The notes: a model not told the origin generated them from the sequence alone. A DNA stretch of 64,000 bases from Echinococcus granulosus (GCF_000524195.1 NW_020170382.1:1861370-1925369); one strand, 5' to 3'; positions 47,701 through 60,819 are shown, counted from the first letter of the stretch. Translations and numbers: made by a program.

Positions 47701-50700
47701 CAACCGTCAAACCATTTGCCACTTGAATGAGCTTTGGAATCCCAAACTAATTACTTATATGGTCAAAATACCTCTTCACGTGCTTTTGCGGTTTGAGCCT
47801 CCAGATCGGCCTTTCTTTGAGTCTCTTTCTCGTTCTCTAGACGTTGATGATCCTCGACGAGTTTCGTAAAGAAGGATCGAAGTCGATCAAAATCCTAAAA
47901 TTGATAGAGACACAAAACTTTGGAGGTTTTGGGTTCACAATCTGGATTTTTTCTTCAGACTCAAAATGTACAAAAACTGATTTTTACTCAAAAATAACTC
48001 AGAATGGGACCAGAAAAAGGTACATTGTTCCAACAGTTTGTTATTTAAGCGTTAATAAGTCCTCGAATTTGGTCGAAGTTAACCTCAAAATCTAGCGGCT
48101 TAATGCTTCGGCCTCGAAAGCTGGTTTATTCTGTAAGTTTTGTAATCAGCCCCTTAATTACGCCAAAACATTTGAGCAATTTTTGCTAAGAAATTAAAAT
48201 AAAATCAACTGAGGTGAAAAAATAACAAGAAAGGCAAAAATCTACTTTAGATTCTACCTCAAGACTGCTCAAACTTGAAGACTGGAGGGAGAAGCGATCC
48301 TTCTGCTGAGGTTGCTGCTGCTGCTGAGTGGAAGGGAGCGCAAAAGTGGACGAAGTAGTCGATGGAGGCGATGCAGCCACGGCAGAAGTTTCGGTATTTT
48401 GAATATCGGCTGGCCATGGCGACCACAAGGACCCAATTTGATTGGCCAGCACTGCGGTTAATTGGGGCGGGAGGCTGGGAAACCGAGGCAGAGCCAAGTG
48501 GAAATCGGTGAACGGTTTTGAGTAGTTCTCCACGTTCGCTGCCGCCATTGCAGCCATGAGGTCAGGATTAAAGGCTAAACCTATATTATTAAGAGCAGAG
48601 AAAAAATTTTAAATACCGTCTGTTGCCTGGATGGGTGGTTGTAAGCGTTGTTCGAGATTGTACCCACTATTCTGTTCTGTTTCTGCTGTTTTTCTGGGAT
48701 CAAATCAACTCATGAGTTTAATGCAGGTGGTGCAGTATAAATAAACATCCAAAGAGTAAGGAAGGGTGTTTTTTACTAGCTCAAGCAATACACCACTTGA
48801 AAATGGATTTATTTTGTGCTATGCGGTGGAGTAGTAAAGTTGCTGTCTTTCTTGTGATTTGACGGCCCGTAATACTTGTCTTCCCAGAAGTACTTTGTTT
48901 TGAAAACCTGATAGCTGCTAATCCTTTCAAAAGACTCTATAAACTCGGAAAAAATCGTATTCTATAACAATCACAACTCCAGGGATCTGGTAACAGGAAT
49001 ATTGCATGGAACCCAGACTAGAATTATAAAAATATTTTTCGCACAATGTGTTGAATTCTGCGGCTTTTGCTGCCTTTGACGGTTGTCTTGTCTAAACTTG
49101 ACCCCTATTTCCGTCCATCTTTAATACCTTCACTGCCGGAATCTCAGTGGGGTACCAACCACCACAGCCTGAATATTTCTTTTGGCATTCACTGTCATTA
49201 ATTGTTTTGACCAATTCAACTGCAGCTGCTTCAAGCCTAAAAAAGTGTAATCACTCTCAGATCAAGAAAATCCTACGTTTGCCTTATTGTGTTAAATTTA
49301 ACCAATCCGTTAGAGACATGAATTGATGCAGCCAATCTATCGTAAGGTGATGAAGAACATATGTCTCACATTTGTGACGTGCAGGCTCAACTAAAGAAAT
49401 CAGAGCCTCATAAATGTATCAGATACCGGCAGTGAACGTGTTGAACATACAACACCATAGTCTAACCAGATTCCGTCTGCTGCAAATTTATCCTTTCAAG
49501 GTAATTTACTGATAAATTAAAAGGCAAAATGTCAGTGCTGTCGCAGAGACCACCCCTTGAAGGATGTTGCTAACACCACTCATTTTCAGCAAAACAAAAT
49601 GAAATAACCATCTATGCCTCTTTTATAAACAGTTTGACTACTTTGTCTTGGGAAAAAATCCCAAGTAATCTTTAAAAGCTGGGACCGAGATCTCGCTTTC
49701 GTGTGTAAGAGGCTAATATCAACAAAAATGCTGTTTATTTTCAAAACGAACCTGAAAGTGACTTTGCAGCAGTGTTGGTGGGTGGGATGGAAGTAGTAGC
49801 GGTGACGGTGGTGGATGGGAGAGAAGTAGGAGGAAAAACCGCTTGAGGCGTTCGTCGATGACTTCTGGAAGGGGAATCTTGGCCAGTGGTGATGAGTGCA
49901 TTCACAGCAGCCTCGGACATCTTCACAAACCCCTTCAAGGAAGCGCATAAAATTTCCCACTTATGCAAACAATTCGAACTTGAGTTATTATTATTATTAT
50001 TGTTCATTTCTGTATACCTTCGAGTCCTTGTTACACTCGTAATAGTCGCCAAGACGGATGTAGGATTTGAAAGTGAAATCTTCTGCGGTTAAAATACTGT
50101 TCTCTACTGATCGAAGGTACTAGATTAACGACAAAAGAGAATCTCAGTTCAATGTCTGCCTGGAAAACGCCACTGCTTTAAAGAGACTTCACATCATTAA
50201 AAAACGAAAGTACCTAATTTTTGTTGCAAGCCACAGACAGTCGTGCCAGTTGTAAATGAAGCCGACTTTTTACATTTCTAGTGCTATTTTCAGCAGTCCA
50301 CAGTGTGAGAAAGATTTTCGCCTACTAGAATGTGATGGCAAATTGCAATATGGAAGCCTGTTTGAATGGTTACTACTACCGCCCTTCTTTCCTCCGACTA
50401 GTGAAAAATGAAATGCGTGTAGAATGAAGCCGATCCAAATGTACTTGTTTTAAGGACGAGAGCGGTGCCAAAGGTGTTGCGGTCGGGTTTTAATGTGAAT
50501 TTGTGTTGATTGAAACGTTAAAAGTTATGCAAGTAGAATCCAAATCAGGTCATGTCGGATGTACGCAGGGACAAAAAGTGGCATTTTAAGATTCGAGTAC
50601 GTTCACATGGATGCCATTGTTCATGTCAAAGGGAGTTGAAGCCACTTAAATGCCACATGTCCATATTGGTTAAATAAACCTTCCTCTTGAGCTCAAGTAA

Positions 50701-53700
50701 GCCACCGTCTTGATGTGCTCTCGATAGTTGGAGCCTAATGTCCACGAACGAAGTAGAGAGATTTGCAATCCTTCTCACCTCTCGTATACCCTCGATGTTC
50801 CAAAATTGACGACCGCAGGGAGCGATATAGACTACGTCTCCCAACAGGCCCCCTGGGCCGACACCCTTCACGAGGGTCTCGCGGCGCCAGCTGAAAAAAA
50901 ATGGCAATTTTTGTCAATTTTGTAACATAATCTGTGAGCTGAGCGGGTCGACAGTTTTTCAAACACACCCTAAACCCAAGGGAAGTCGGTAACCACTGTC
51001 AGCGAAGCCCCGTACTCGTTTGTGACCTAAAATAAAAAATGACGTTTATTAAACATCGACTCCCTAAGAAATGAATTTCCTACCACGATTCTTCAAAGAG
51101 AGCTTATTACAAAGTAAAAATCACATGCTTCTTTGAAGTAATTCAGTCAGGGTGAAAAAACATTTGAATATATTTAACAAGAGTTTCTGCGCTATACGCA
51201 ATAAAACAGTTATGATGCTTGAAAGAACCGCCCTTGTCGCAGTTGCTGACCATGATTGCTTTTTGGTTAACAGATAAAATTTTCAGAGTATTTATCCAGC
51301 CCTAGCTAAGTGAAGTAGTAAAATATGGATAGATTTTCTCTAAAGTTAAAAAACTAAAACCCACTAGGGACCATTGAATTTACTTGTAAATGTCTTTGAA
51401 TTCGGAAATTGGAAGTAGACGACAAGACAAGATTTTGCTTGGTGAGTTGTTTTAACGTGACTTTGTTATTTTTTCATGCTCATGCCAATGCCAAGTGGTC
51501 AAAGCATCTGCTTTTAGTGCTCACTAGAGACTCCATAGCTATAGCAACCTTCTCAGACCTAGTCAAGCGCAAATATCATTACAGTGAGTTTCAAACCCTA
51601 CCATGCCTAACCCGTAGATCATCGCTTAACACAGAACCACTGCATTCATTTCCCGCCGGTAATAGCTCATTGACTCAAGACAACATCTTTACAGTTATCG
51701 GAAGAAAATGGAGTTACAATGGATCGAGAAGGTTGATGGTCTAACCACTCAGCTCCTCGAGAGGAACCTGCTGCAAGGACCTACCTGAGGTATCCGATTT
51801 GGATGTGGAAACAGGAGCTCCAGATGATGTAGGTGTGGTGGCAACTGCAGCAGTTGCAGAGGCAGTACTGGGGGTCATTTTTTCGGTAGAGGCAATGCGC
51901 CTTCGTTTGCGGCTGCCCGAGAGATCGACGGAGTCGTTGAGACGTTTGAGCACATCGGTTATGGTTCCGTCGATGCTGTTCGAGTCGGCCAGGCAGGACT
52001 CAGGCTGTGGGGTCGAGGTCGTAGCTCGGGAGGGTTTATCAAATGGAGTCTGCACATTCAGAGATGGAATAGAGGCGTCAGGGGTGACCAATTAATGCTT
52101 GCAATATATTTGGACTCACACATTCTAGTTAAACAATCAGGAGTGAGTCCATCAATTAACTTGGTTTAGATTGTCTTACCACTACATTATCGCCACATAA
52201 TCACGATTGTAATTTGTGATGGATGGTAAGAAACGTTAAATTAGACAAAAAACCATCAAATGTAAAACCTTATTACTGTTGCTGTTTAGAGTTGCTTTGG
52301 GTCTACGGCGAAAACTCTTGCCAACAGTATAGGACGATGTAGAAGTCCAATACCTTGTATTTACCATTTTTGACATCGTTGACAGTCTTTAAGAGGATAT
52401 GTGCGAAGCGAAATACAACTCTTAATCGGAGAAAGTTGACCTCTTAAACCACTTCAGAAAATATGGTGGTTTTACAATTTCTAAATAAATTTTAGGACGA
52501 ATAGCATATCCCAGAACACCCACTTTAATGAAACCATTTACTTCTCATCAAAATAAAACTTGCTAATCATATGCTTTAACTGTTTCTGCAACGGACAACC
52601 TTTTCAGGCTGCAAATGAGCCTTGCTAGATGAAACTTCTCATGGGATCAAGTAGAGAAAAGCGGCATCTCAGGCAAACAAGAGAACAATGGGGATCAGCT
52701 CTTTGACGAGCTATTGGCATCACAGCATATCAATTTAGTCACCCTACTCCAATCCCTTCTTGCTCTCCAAGCATTGCGTACCTGGTGCTAGTTAAAATCC
52801 CATTAAGGTCGAGTCGGTGAGGCATCTGTCACCTTAGCAGTGAATTACATTCTTAAAAGTCAACTCACTTAGCATTGCTTTCAGCCGGTGAAATGACAAG
52901 TCGTATTGTGCTATGTCGACTGACTCAGAAGTTATTGCGGCCATACCCAGTATTTGGACCTAAAGCGCATTGCCTCTCAGACCTTTATAGCAAATCTTTG
53001 AATTTTTTTAAAATATGGGCGAGATGAATTATTTTTGGAATGCATTAAAAAGAGTGACGAAACATCATATCATTGCCTTAATGAGAAAATTAGGCAAAAA
53101 TATCATGTTAAAGATGCTCTCATGTGACACCTGGGTATAACGCTTCAGTAACTCTCTCATCTTGCCAGCTAAGAATGTTAAGTGCAATTCTAATATCTGC
53201 CAGTTGTGCTAGCACACTTTATTATTACCTCAAAAGGGATAGATTGAGCTCACAAAAGTCTCAAAAGGAGCTATATTATCGTGACATGGATGAGAGATCT
53301 GGAAATAGGCAGAACCGATCCAAATATCGCGGTGTTCCTTTAGCACATTCCACTTTGGAAACCCACCCTGGTTAGGGCTAAAGAGGACTTGGGAGGTCTT
53401 CCCCTGCCCCTGTGTGGATGACCTTCGCGACTTAGTGTTGTCCCCAGAAGCGTCGACCGATGAGATAGGTGGGAAGACTGTTTGGAGGCCGCCATTCGAT
53501 TCTGTTGCTGTTGTTGTTGCTGCTGCTGCAGAGCCGTCAGTGCAGCTGCGGCAGCAAAAGCTGCGGCATTCTCTCCGGCTTCTTGGAGAGGAAATCTTGA
53601 CGTATTCGTCAGGACCCCAGAGGATGATGTTGAAACTGATGTTGTTGAGACAATCGAATCTTTCGTCTGGCCGTGTGATGAACTTGGAGTCTGGTTGGAA

Positions 53701-56700
53701 GACAACCGAAAAGTTAATCTCCACCGTACCTACTCTATCAGTCTACCACTTTATATTACCATAATTCTTATTCATCTTACACCTTAAAAAAATTGCAAAT
53801 GTAATTTGGGAACTATAATAGGAGTTAGCCTGACCCATTGAACAAAAGCTGAACTGACTAAAGTGTTTTCATGTGTCACTGTTTCTGAATCTTTTTTGTA
53901 CTTATTTCAGAAGTGAATCTCAATTGAAGTGGTATATGCACTTAAGCAGAGGTGGTGAAGGTTGTAGTCGAGAACTTACTTTTTATGATAGGGAGTTTTC
54001 ATGACTCGATCGTGACCGCAATGAAAGATTTTTAGGCTCTTAAATGTTTTTTATCGAAAATAACGATGTGGGAACCGTTGCAGAGGTGAAAAGCGGTGTC
54101 CTTAAGGTCCCATCTTGCTCTTATTCGTAGCAATTGTTGACCTTTGTTCAAGCCGTGCTAGTAAGAGTTGCTATGACGACCGACGCTTGTGCACAAAACC
54201 TCCAGCACAAGCGACCTTTGGCACGAAGGCAGCGAAAGAGTGGTCGGTGCGAATAATTTGTAACGTTGTGAGAGAGCGAACACACCAGTGGAGGTGGTAG
54301 GGGGACTCACCCGAGAGGAGGCAGAGGAAGGAGTGGATGCACTACCGCTCTGGTTGAGACCCTGTGTTAACTTCGCCAAAACGGAACTGAAGGACTCGTC
54401 CGGCCCGGCTGTTGGTGCTGCGGTTGTCGAGGTCTCCTCCACACTGTCTGCATGATAAGAGCCTAAAATTAACCAGTTGGTGTCTGTCAGATACTAAGTG
54501 AAGCAAATTCTATATCACTTTTCTTAAAAATGGATGCAGCATCGTTTAAAACTTTAAATTTCGATGCACTTTAAGTGTCATTTCAACCCGCGTTTTAGAG
54601 TTAAAGCTTAACTGCTACCGATCTCAGTGGAACCGCTGTTTGGGAATTTCATCAGTTTTTGAGAAACTTTTAAAATAGCAACATTCATGAACCAATCCCG
54701 TAACCTGTGGTGTTCGAAGAGCAATATTCTAGAAAGTAAAATCTTCTTTAATCACTGGGATGGATATCAGAAACTGATACTAAATTTCATTTTGTTTACA
54801 AAGGCAAAAAAGGAATGACTAATGAAAAATAAAGAAGCAGTAGGGTGATGTTAAAGTGCTTTAGCCTTAAATGAAAAGAATTGTAGCATGCAACTCGATT
54901 CGCTTGTAGAAGAAAAAACAAAAACAAAACATGCTGGATCAGGTTAACAAAAGTGGCTAGACATTATTTATGGAATAGTTGAACTAGCTAGAGTAAAAAA
55001 ATCGCTCAAATAATTATTCTCCTTATGTGTATCTCAAAATGTGATTTGCGCATATAATTTCTAATCATCCACTTAATTTCGAGTAAATTCAATGCCACCA
55101 AGGTAAAAGTGCGATCACACTGAGCACTAACCACAATCACAACTAATAAAGCCTAGCAAAGTGTGAAATTTCAACATGACTTCAACTCTGCGTAAAAAAC
55201 CAAGCAATTTGAAGCTACTTTGGTGAAATAGGACCTATGAAGGAGAGGAGAAAACCCATTTCATCGCAAGGACAATGGTTGTCAATTTACGAGGAAGGTA
55301 GCTAGTTCCTTCTCGCTAATTGCAATACAAAGGCCAGGTAATATTTCCAGGAGAGTGACGGTGAGGAGTTTTGCTTAATAACAAGGGCTAAAATAAAATC
55401 TAGAGTAAGGAAAAAGGTATTTTAATTGGGGAGATAAATCTGCTGCTGTGCTTGCATATGACGTCCCCAAAAGCGAACAATGGCAGCAATTATCATCACC
55501 GAAGCTACTGCTGTTGCTGCTGCCTCTGCTTCTGCTGGTCAATTAGTCAGCCCCTCCCGTGGGAGGGGGGGAGATGAATCACACAAATCAGGACACTGGT
55601 GCCACTACTTGTAAGCACCTGAAGTCTATTCTAGGACGGCGCGTTGCCATGCCAAGCACATCTAAATAGATTCACGTTAAATCAAAATTTTACCGCTTAT
55701 TGAATTAAAATGCCAGAATTTGAGGTGGAATAATACTACACTGGCTCATTATTTGGCAAACTGTATTGCTATTAGACCAATCGCAGATTATTTAAATTGT
55801 AAGCAAAATCGACAGTAGACATGATTGAACAGGGTCCTCGAAAATGCAACCAGTCGGTGACTCACACAAATCACGACGCTGTTGGAGGGAGAGAAAGGGA
55901 TTGGAGCTCCATTGGCCAAGCAAACTGGCCATCGCAAGTGCCATCTGCTGTTGTTGTTGATGCTGCTGCTGGTGGTGGTTAGTTGGATGGTGACGGCTTG
56001 ATGCATCGAAATTCGCTTGCATTAGAGCGTGATGGGCAAAGAGGATAGGATCCAGAGGGAGGTTGGATTTGGGAGAATAGAGGTCCGTTGGAGACTGATA
56101 AAGACTCGATGGAACCACCGTACTCTGCTGTTGTTGGCTGTACATCAGAGAGGCTGAAGGTAAAGAAGTATTTTAATCTCTCGACCATTTAAGAGTGAGC
56201 TTCACAGGATGGTGATGACTAATGATTCAGGTGTTGAAGAATATGATGGTAATAATAAAACCAAGGTTACATTTTGATGTCTTCCTCCTACAAACGGGGT
56301 TGTCTCTTAATCTGGTTAGACCGGCAGGCAGACAGACAGGCAGACGAGCAAATATACGCAATTATGATTCCGCAATGTAAGGAAGCTATTCCTGAAATGT
56401 CGTTTAGTAATAGAAGACAACTACCATATATTCGCAAGCTACCATTCTGGAATGATGTAAAAGACAAATGAAAGCGAATATAATTGGCACTTGTTATGAT
56501 CTCGGCAGGTTAAAACAACTGAAAACGAGGTCAGTTCAAGAGAATTTTGGGGACAAATGGCAGTACTTTGGCAAAACTTGAGCGCGCAGCACCCTTGTTG
56601 AGTGAAAAGCTGCGAATCCTGCGATTCGGCAAACGATTGAGTGCTTACATTTCACAATAAAAGTTCAATAGATCCCATACTGCCTACGAGTGTAAATCTA

Positions 56701-57630
56701 CAGGGCAAGGTGAGGTTTTTTGGTGAATTCAGTGTGCTATTTATGCACTAAGATTGGTGAACTAACCTCTAAGTGGCCGAAACTGTTTGCTTATAATCAA
56801 GGAATCGTCACGATTCTGCAAAATTATTATTCAGTTAGTCAGTGAAATCGTCGTTTATTGCAGTAAAGATCTGTATGCACAGTGCGGCACCTTTCCGTCT
56901 ATTTTCATTTGAAAATAAGGACGTAAAGCGGACCCGATTGTTGCAGATTTTACAACTTTGCGCGAGGTACCCGAGTCACGTGCTTCTAGTACCGTGGAGA
57001 CAGGTTCGGTTCTCATTTTGACTTACGCCTATAGTTCAGTTTAATGAATCTCGCAATTAGTAATTCCGCATGTGGAATTATGCCAACAGCACCTCCTTTG
57101 TGCACTCTTAAACTTAATAAAACTCCAGGCTTCCACATAAAATGCCGCTCCGGCTAATGAGGGCACACCTTGCAAACAGATACCCAATGATTAAATTAGC
57201 CAACTCCTTCACCAGCTAGAAGAACCCACCATCATTCGTTTCATAACAAACGGAGGTCTTGATAATTCTAGATATGGCATTAAAAAACAGATACTGCACA
57301 GCAAAACTTACAGAGCAGGGTTGAAGCAGTGAATGGGTCCATGGAGCTGGGGGAAGCCGCAGAACTTGTGGTGGTAGCAGCAGCGGCGGCTGCAGCGGCA
57401 GCAATAAGTGCATTCATGATATCTCCAGTGCTGGGGGTTAAATTACTAGCTGCTGAGTGTTGTGGTAGAGGGGTTGGTGGTATAGTTCCATTGGAAGCAA
57501 ATACACTAGCCAGATAGTCCAAGGCGAGATTGTTTTTGCCTGCGGAGTCGGCTGTGGATTGGCCGTTTGTCGCTCCGGACGCGGAGCTGCTGTTTTGCTG
57601 GCCGGAGGTGGTGGAATGATAGACGGACAT
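38066..57630 (-). CDS. BAZ2: BAZ2/Toutatis-type chromatin remodelling regulator
   Basis: BAZ2A (TIP5) and BAZ2B are the large subunits of ISWI-type remodellers (NoRC for BAZ2A) that read histone tails and silence chromatin; fly Toutatis is the single invertebrate type. About 21 exons give roughly 2300 aa, from 57630 down: 57630-57312, 56153-55866, 54447-54311, 53690-53367, 52049-51785, 51026-50969, 50890-50680, 49932-49752, 48574-48258, 47894-47772, 46864-46796, 45155-45044, 44966-44824, 44731-44427, 44281-42744, about 42443-41930, 41429-40890, 40585-40214, 39884-39349, 38731-38585, 38513-38066. All junctions but one agree in phase; the acceptor near 42443 is unclear. Domain order is MBD/TAM, DDT, WHIM, PHD, second PHD, AT-hooks, bromodomain. 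The start [10 protein letters not shown] is the best internal Met; a more 5' start is possible. Confidence 0.93.
39349..39884 (-). other. BAZ2: AT-hook and acidic exon of BAZ2
   Basis: Carries basic AT-hook-like motifs (VGRPKGTSG and KKRGRPPGF) followed by a long Asp/Glu run and a Gly-rich stretch, then [13 protein letters not shown] leading into the bromodomain. The donor GTGAGA (39343-39348) leaves two bases matching the next exon. A second GT (39388-39387) would break the frame. Confidence 0.85.
40214..40585 (-). other. BAZ2: Two PHD fingers of BAZ2
   Basis: One exon of 124 codons. Finger 1 is the canonical BAZ2 [36 protein letters not shown]. Finger 2 follows after about eight residues: CFVCG, then QCTSC, GAHPAC and WTCMLC, giving a complete C4HC3 set. 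Vertebrate BAZ2A and BAZ2B have one PHD finger at this place; two fingers before a bromodomain are known from Acf1-type BAZ1 proteins. Confidence 0.88.
41930..42443 (-). other. BAZ2: BAZ2 exon ahead of the PHD region
   Basis: Encodes a basic, Ser-rich stretch followed by [19 protein letters not shown] and ...LQTKGWQ, matching the BAZ2A segment before its PHD (VEELEQ...LQIRGW). The donor GTAGAA at 41929 is in phase 0. The acceptor is unclear: the frame is open from about 42463, but the pyrimidine-rich acceptors upstream (42491 and 42482) lead into stop codons. The only in-phase AG lies within aaaaag near 42443. Confidence 0.7.
42744..44281 (-). other. BAZ2: WHIM-region exon of BAZ2
   Basis: A single 1538-base exon. 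It contains a helical pair [19 protein letters not shown], then [20 protein letters not shown] and GIYVEG (the WSTF/Acf1/ISWI interaction motif), a long acidic Glu/Lys coiled stretch, then [19 protein letters not shown] with PRGIRE as in BAZ2A. These motifs contact the ISWI ATPase and linker DNA in related proteins. Confidence 0.88.
44427..46864 (-). other. BAZ2: DDT-domain exons of BAZ2
   Basis: Exons 46864-46796, 45155-45044, 44966-44824 and 44731-44427 form the DDT module: [61 protein letters not shown]. These align in order with the BAZ2A DDT region. The 1.6-kb intron 45156-46795 contains no recognised exon or element. Confidence 0.88.
47772..48574 (-). other. BAZ2: Linker and coiled-coil exons of BAZ2
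   Basis: Exon 48574-48258 encodes a low-complexity linker with [14 protein letters not shown] and a Gln-rich run. Exon 47894-47772 encodes a charged helix ([19 protein letters not shown]) typical of the coiled segment between MBD and DDT in BAZ2 proteins. Both are in phase with their neighbours. Confidence 0.8.
48575..49751 (-). other. BAZ2: Intron of BAZ2
   Basis: No exon recognised. AT-rich throughout. Confidence 0.5.
50680..51026 (-). other. BAZ2: MBD/TAM-domain exons of BAZ2
   Basis: Exon 51026-50969 ends in SGYRLPLG and joins exon 50890-50680 with [30 protein letters not shown] and EVRRIAN. This is the TAM variant of the methyl-CpG-binding fold found in BAZ2A/B, which binds DNA or RNA rather than methyl-CpG. 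The donor of the small exon is the weak GTGTGT at 50968. It is chosen because it alone gives the right phase. Confidence 0.85.
52050..53366 (-). other. BAZ2: Intron of BAZ2
   Basis: About 1.3 kb with no convincing exon. Open frames on the plus strand here lack splice context. Confidence 0.5.
54448..55865 (-). other. BAZ2: Intron of BAZ2
   Basis: About 1.4 kb. Around 55500-55540 it has short interrupted CTG/CTT runs (gctactgctgttgctgctgc) that would code Gln-like runs on the minus strand but have no phase-consistent splice sites. Confidence 0.45.
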
Positions 57631-58800
57631 GACTCTCAGTGCGCAAATTTCCGGATCATTTTGGACGATTAGAGTGGTGTCTGAAGCGATGAAGGAATGT
57701 GAAATTGGCTGGTCTGCATGAGAAACAGATGCAGAATGGCGTAGAAAGAGGAGACTAGAATACGAATACAAAGCGTCCCAAAAGGGGACCATGGAGGCTG
57801 CTATGACTAAGCATGGGGAACAGTGGTGGGGAGAATAAGCGAGGCGCAGAGTTTTTGCGAGAAAAAAAGATGGAGACGTACATACGATCGCTGCAAAAGT
57901 CTTCTCGGCAGGCAGGTGTGAATTTGTGCCTGGTTAATTAGACTCTGGGTAAGTGTGCAAATCGGAATATAACGTGCGAAATTAACCCTCGAGGAAATAG
58001 AGGAGGTTGCTAATTGAAACAACGACAACCGGCTTGTACGCCAATCACAGATTCACAATTTTAAACAGGACTTCACTGACGTGCTTTGTGTAACCGGATT
58101 TTCAGACAATCATGTCATTCGCCCCCTTTTAGTTGGATCAGAAACATGACACGACTATCACAAGACATGTTATTTTTGCTATTTAAATGGCAAGTAACAG
58201 TCGAGAGAGCTATTACCTCTGGAGCGTGAATGCACAGGTTTGATCACAACCCGAATTCATGACAGTCAGCTGCCGAGTTTCTCCGCTTGATCAGATGACC
58301 ACTGCCGACCCATGCGCGTGTTGATAATGACAGAACAGTCGGGCACCACAACCACCACTTGAAGGAACTGCATTAAAACCAATGTGGCGTTGCCATCGTT
58401 ATGCCCCAATTTGTGTTCGCATAAGTGCGTCCCTCCGCAAAACAACGACCGTGATGGTAGTGGTGGTGGTGGCTGTGCGCACGTGCATATAAGCGTAGAC
58501 GAAGAAAAATGAATGGACATCGTTCTCCTTACCTCTCGCTTTCGTATTCGCTATCCCTCCGCCATGCTTGCCTGTCTACCTCCCTCCTCTCTTTTATACC
58601 TGTCAGGCGTCGTAGTCGGAGGCGCAGATTAGCGAGGGGAGCGGGCGCGTATCGATTTTTTGGCCCTGCGGTGTGACCGCACGCCTTCCTCTAAGGCAGT
58701 TCAGACTTGGAGTCCTGGCTGCGAGACGGTTGCAAGTGATGCGTCAACACAACGACACCCGATTCAGTCGCGTTCTATATTAGTACGCGGAGGTACTTAA
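57631..58800 (-). promoter_or_regulatory. BAZ2: Likely 5' UTR and promoter region of BAZ2
   Basis: Upstream of the BAZ2 start the sequence becomes GC- and CpG-richer around 58600-58760 (gcgaggggagcgggcgcg and nearby), unlike the AT-rich flanks. That suggests a CpG-rich promoter. No TATA box stands out. Open frames at 57807-58028 and 58266-58520 (minus) have no clear coding character. The placement is inferred from composition and position only. Confidence 0.35.
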
Positions 58801-59569
58801 GTGCAAACAATCCGTTACGTACACATCCCATTTCTTTCATAGCGAGGTTCTGATTTATGTTGAGGACACGATGAGGAATAAATCAAACTGTAGCCCATGT
58901 TATCTCCGTAACTGACATTTACTCTCAAATGTGATGCGTGTAGCTGTGATGCCCAAGGATCATTAAATAATCTCCTACCGGTTTCATGTGCGAACAATTT
59001 GACCACACCCACCTGTGGTTAATATGGGCTGGGTAATTGAAAATCCCCTCTAATAACATAACATAACCACGTTTTCTGATGAAGAGATGGGACCTAGGAT
59101 GAAGACAGTAACCCACCCACACATAATCACTCAAGATGTTATTCAAGCAAAGGAAACCACCACTTTTGGTGCAATATTGAAATCACCTGGGAGTTATTTA
59201 AATCCAGAAAGCGAAACTATTTTTATCCCGAGTAAGCAGTAGTTCATCCATTCATGTAGGGAATCTAACAATAGAAGCAGGACTCCGCAATGGTTCTTTA
59301 AGAATGGCATGAAATAATTAGGTATTTTAATGGCATGGTCGATTGGAGGTTAAAATACAGGCGACTTTAGTCATTGAAATAGGAAAAAAGTTAACGAGGT
59401 AATTACACTAGACGCGCTAAAGTTCATCCACATCGAAACTCTAAAGAAATTGCTTAATTTGAACAAGACGTAATTTACCTTGCAGTTAGACAAGTCACAA
59501 ATTTCCATAAGTCCAGCGTCAGTTTCGAATTCAAATCGAAACCACACTGGGGGGTGTGTTTAAACAAAG

Positions 59570-59780
59570 CAAGTGCACACACACACACGCAGCCACATAT
59601 GAATGACGAAGACGTTAGCGCACAGACACACGCGCGCATGCTTCTGTGAAAAGCAGGAAGAGGAGGAGGCGAGAGGAGGAGGGGGTGAGAGGTGGTGTGT
59701 GCATAAAGGGTTAGAGAGGGGGAAGGGGAAAGTGAAAACGTCCAAGTATAATGCGGAGAGGAGGAGAGGCGGCTTGTGTG
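59570..59780 (+). repeat. CA-rich and purine-rich simple sequence
   Basis: An acacacacacac run at about 59576-59590 is followed by a GGA/GAGG-rich purine tract at about 59655-59770. The minus-strand frames over it are low-complexity. Confidence 0.7.
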
Positions 59781-60819
59781 TGCGTGAGTGCGCGCGACAC
59801 CAGCCCAGCAAACTTCCCCTAGTTCCCACCCGCCCCCCTCGTCTTCCTCCACCACTTGCCCGTCGATTTGGGCAAACTATTAGTAGCAGTAACAGCAGAG
59901 GCAGCGGTTTTAGCAGCCATTGCGCTTGTAGATATACGCCTACTGCAGCAACATACCATGCACAGCTATTTTTGGCGGGTTTAGATTAAAAATCAGTCAC
60001 TTTCCACTAATTTAAATGGCATATCTGATGGGGAAATTGGTTAAATTTGGGTTGTAAACACGTTTTCCCGCCTCTCTTATGCGATGATTACGGAGGATCA
60101 GCACTTAAAAGTAGGCTAGGTTTCACTAATTGCAGCTGTCAAAAGTGAATCATCGGCAGTCCGTGGTGCACCGCACTTACACACAGCCTACTCCCACACG
60201 AGCAATTAATTTACATTTCAACGAGCTGTTAGAATGCGTCAGATTTCGGGCCTTTCCTACATGCCATTCGCACCGGATTCGCTTTCATTTAAAGCTTGCA
60301 AAATTGACGCAACCCCCATTCATTCAGAGAAGCATTACTTTACTGTATGAAAAGTTGAAGCATGGAATGAATACGAAGTTCTGCATACAAACTTATGCAA
60401 TTCAAGCATAAATGGGGTTTGTAAATCACGTAAAACCACTTCGTAGCAATAGAACACTAACCTCACGTCGTTATAAGACGGTACGTGCAAAAAGTGCTTG
60501 CCAGGAACATTAATCCACAGTAATAAATTCCACAGGTATTTGTGGGAGTGTGCGCGGGTGATTTAAATCCACAAACCAGAAATCCGAGGGGGCGAGAGCA
60601 AAAGGGGAGGGTGAATGACTGAATGAGTTAGTGCGTGAGCAGGCGGGTGAATGGTTTGATGGATAAGTAGACACGACGACCTGTTGTTGATGCCTTCTGA
60701 TGACTGTGTGCGCTCGTCAGACACTAAGGCAGAAAAACGCAACAAAAATGCTGCTGGGGCAATGTGTTCTCGCGCAGCACTAACACACGCTTGCGGCATT
60801 GTGACTGGTCAAGTTGATG

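Larger units (their letters stand above)
51785..57630 (-). other. BAZ2: N-terminal low-complexity exons of BAZ2
   Basis: Five exons encode a disordered, Ser/Thr/Gln/Ala-rich region with homopolymers: nine Ala near 57390, His/Gln runs in exon 56153-55866, nine Gln and an Ala block in exon 53690-53367. That last exon also has an AT-hook (GRGRPPK) near 53390. Exon 52049-51785 carries a basic motif SRKRRRIAS, a possible nuclear localisation signal. Similar low-complexity N-termini occur in BAZ2B. Frame is kept across all five junctions. Confidence 0.8.

Noticed and set aside
49741..50052. Frame starting with an Asn homopolymer that precedes a BAZ2 exon
   Set aside because: The part before 49932 is intronic ATT-repeat read in frame; the acceptor at 49933-49934 gives the right phase for the real exon.
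59475..59855. 126-codon minus-strand frame with Ser/Pro/His runs
   Set aside because: Lies over CA- and GA-rich simple sequence; the composition explains the open frame.
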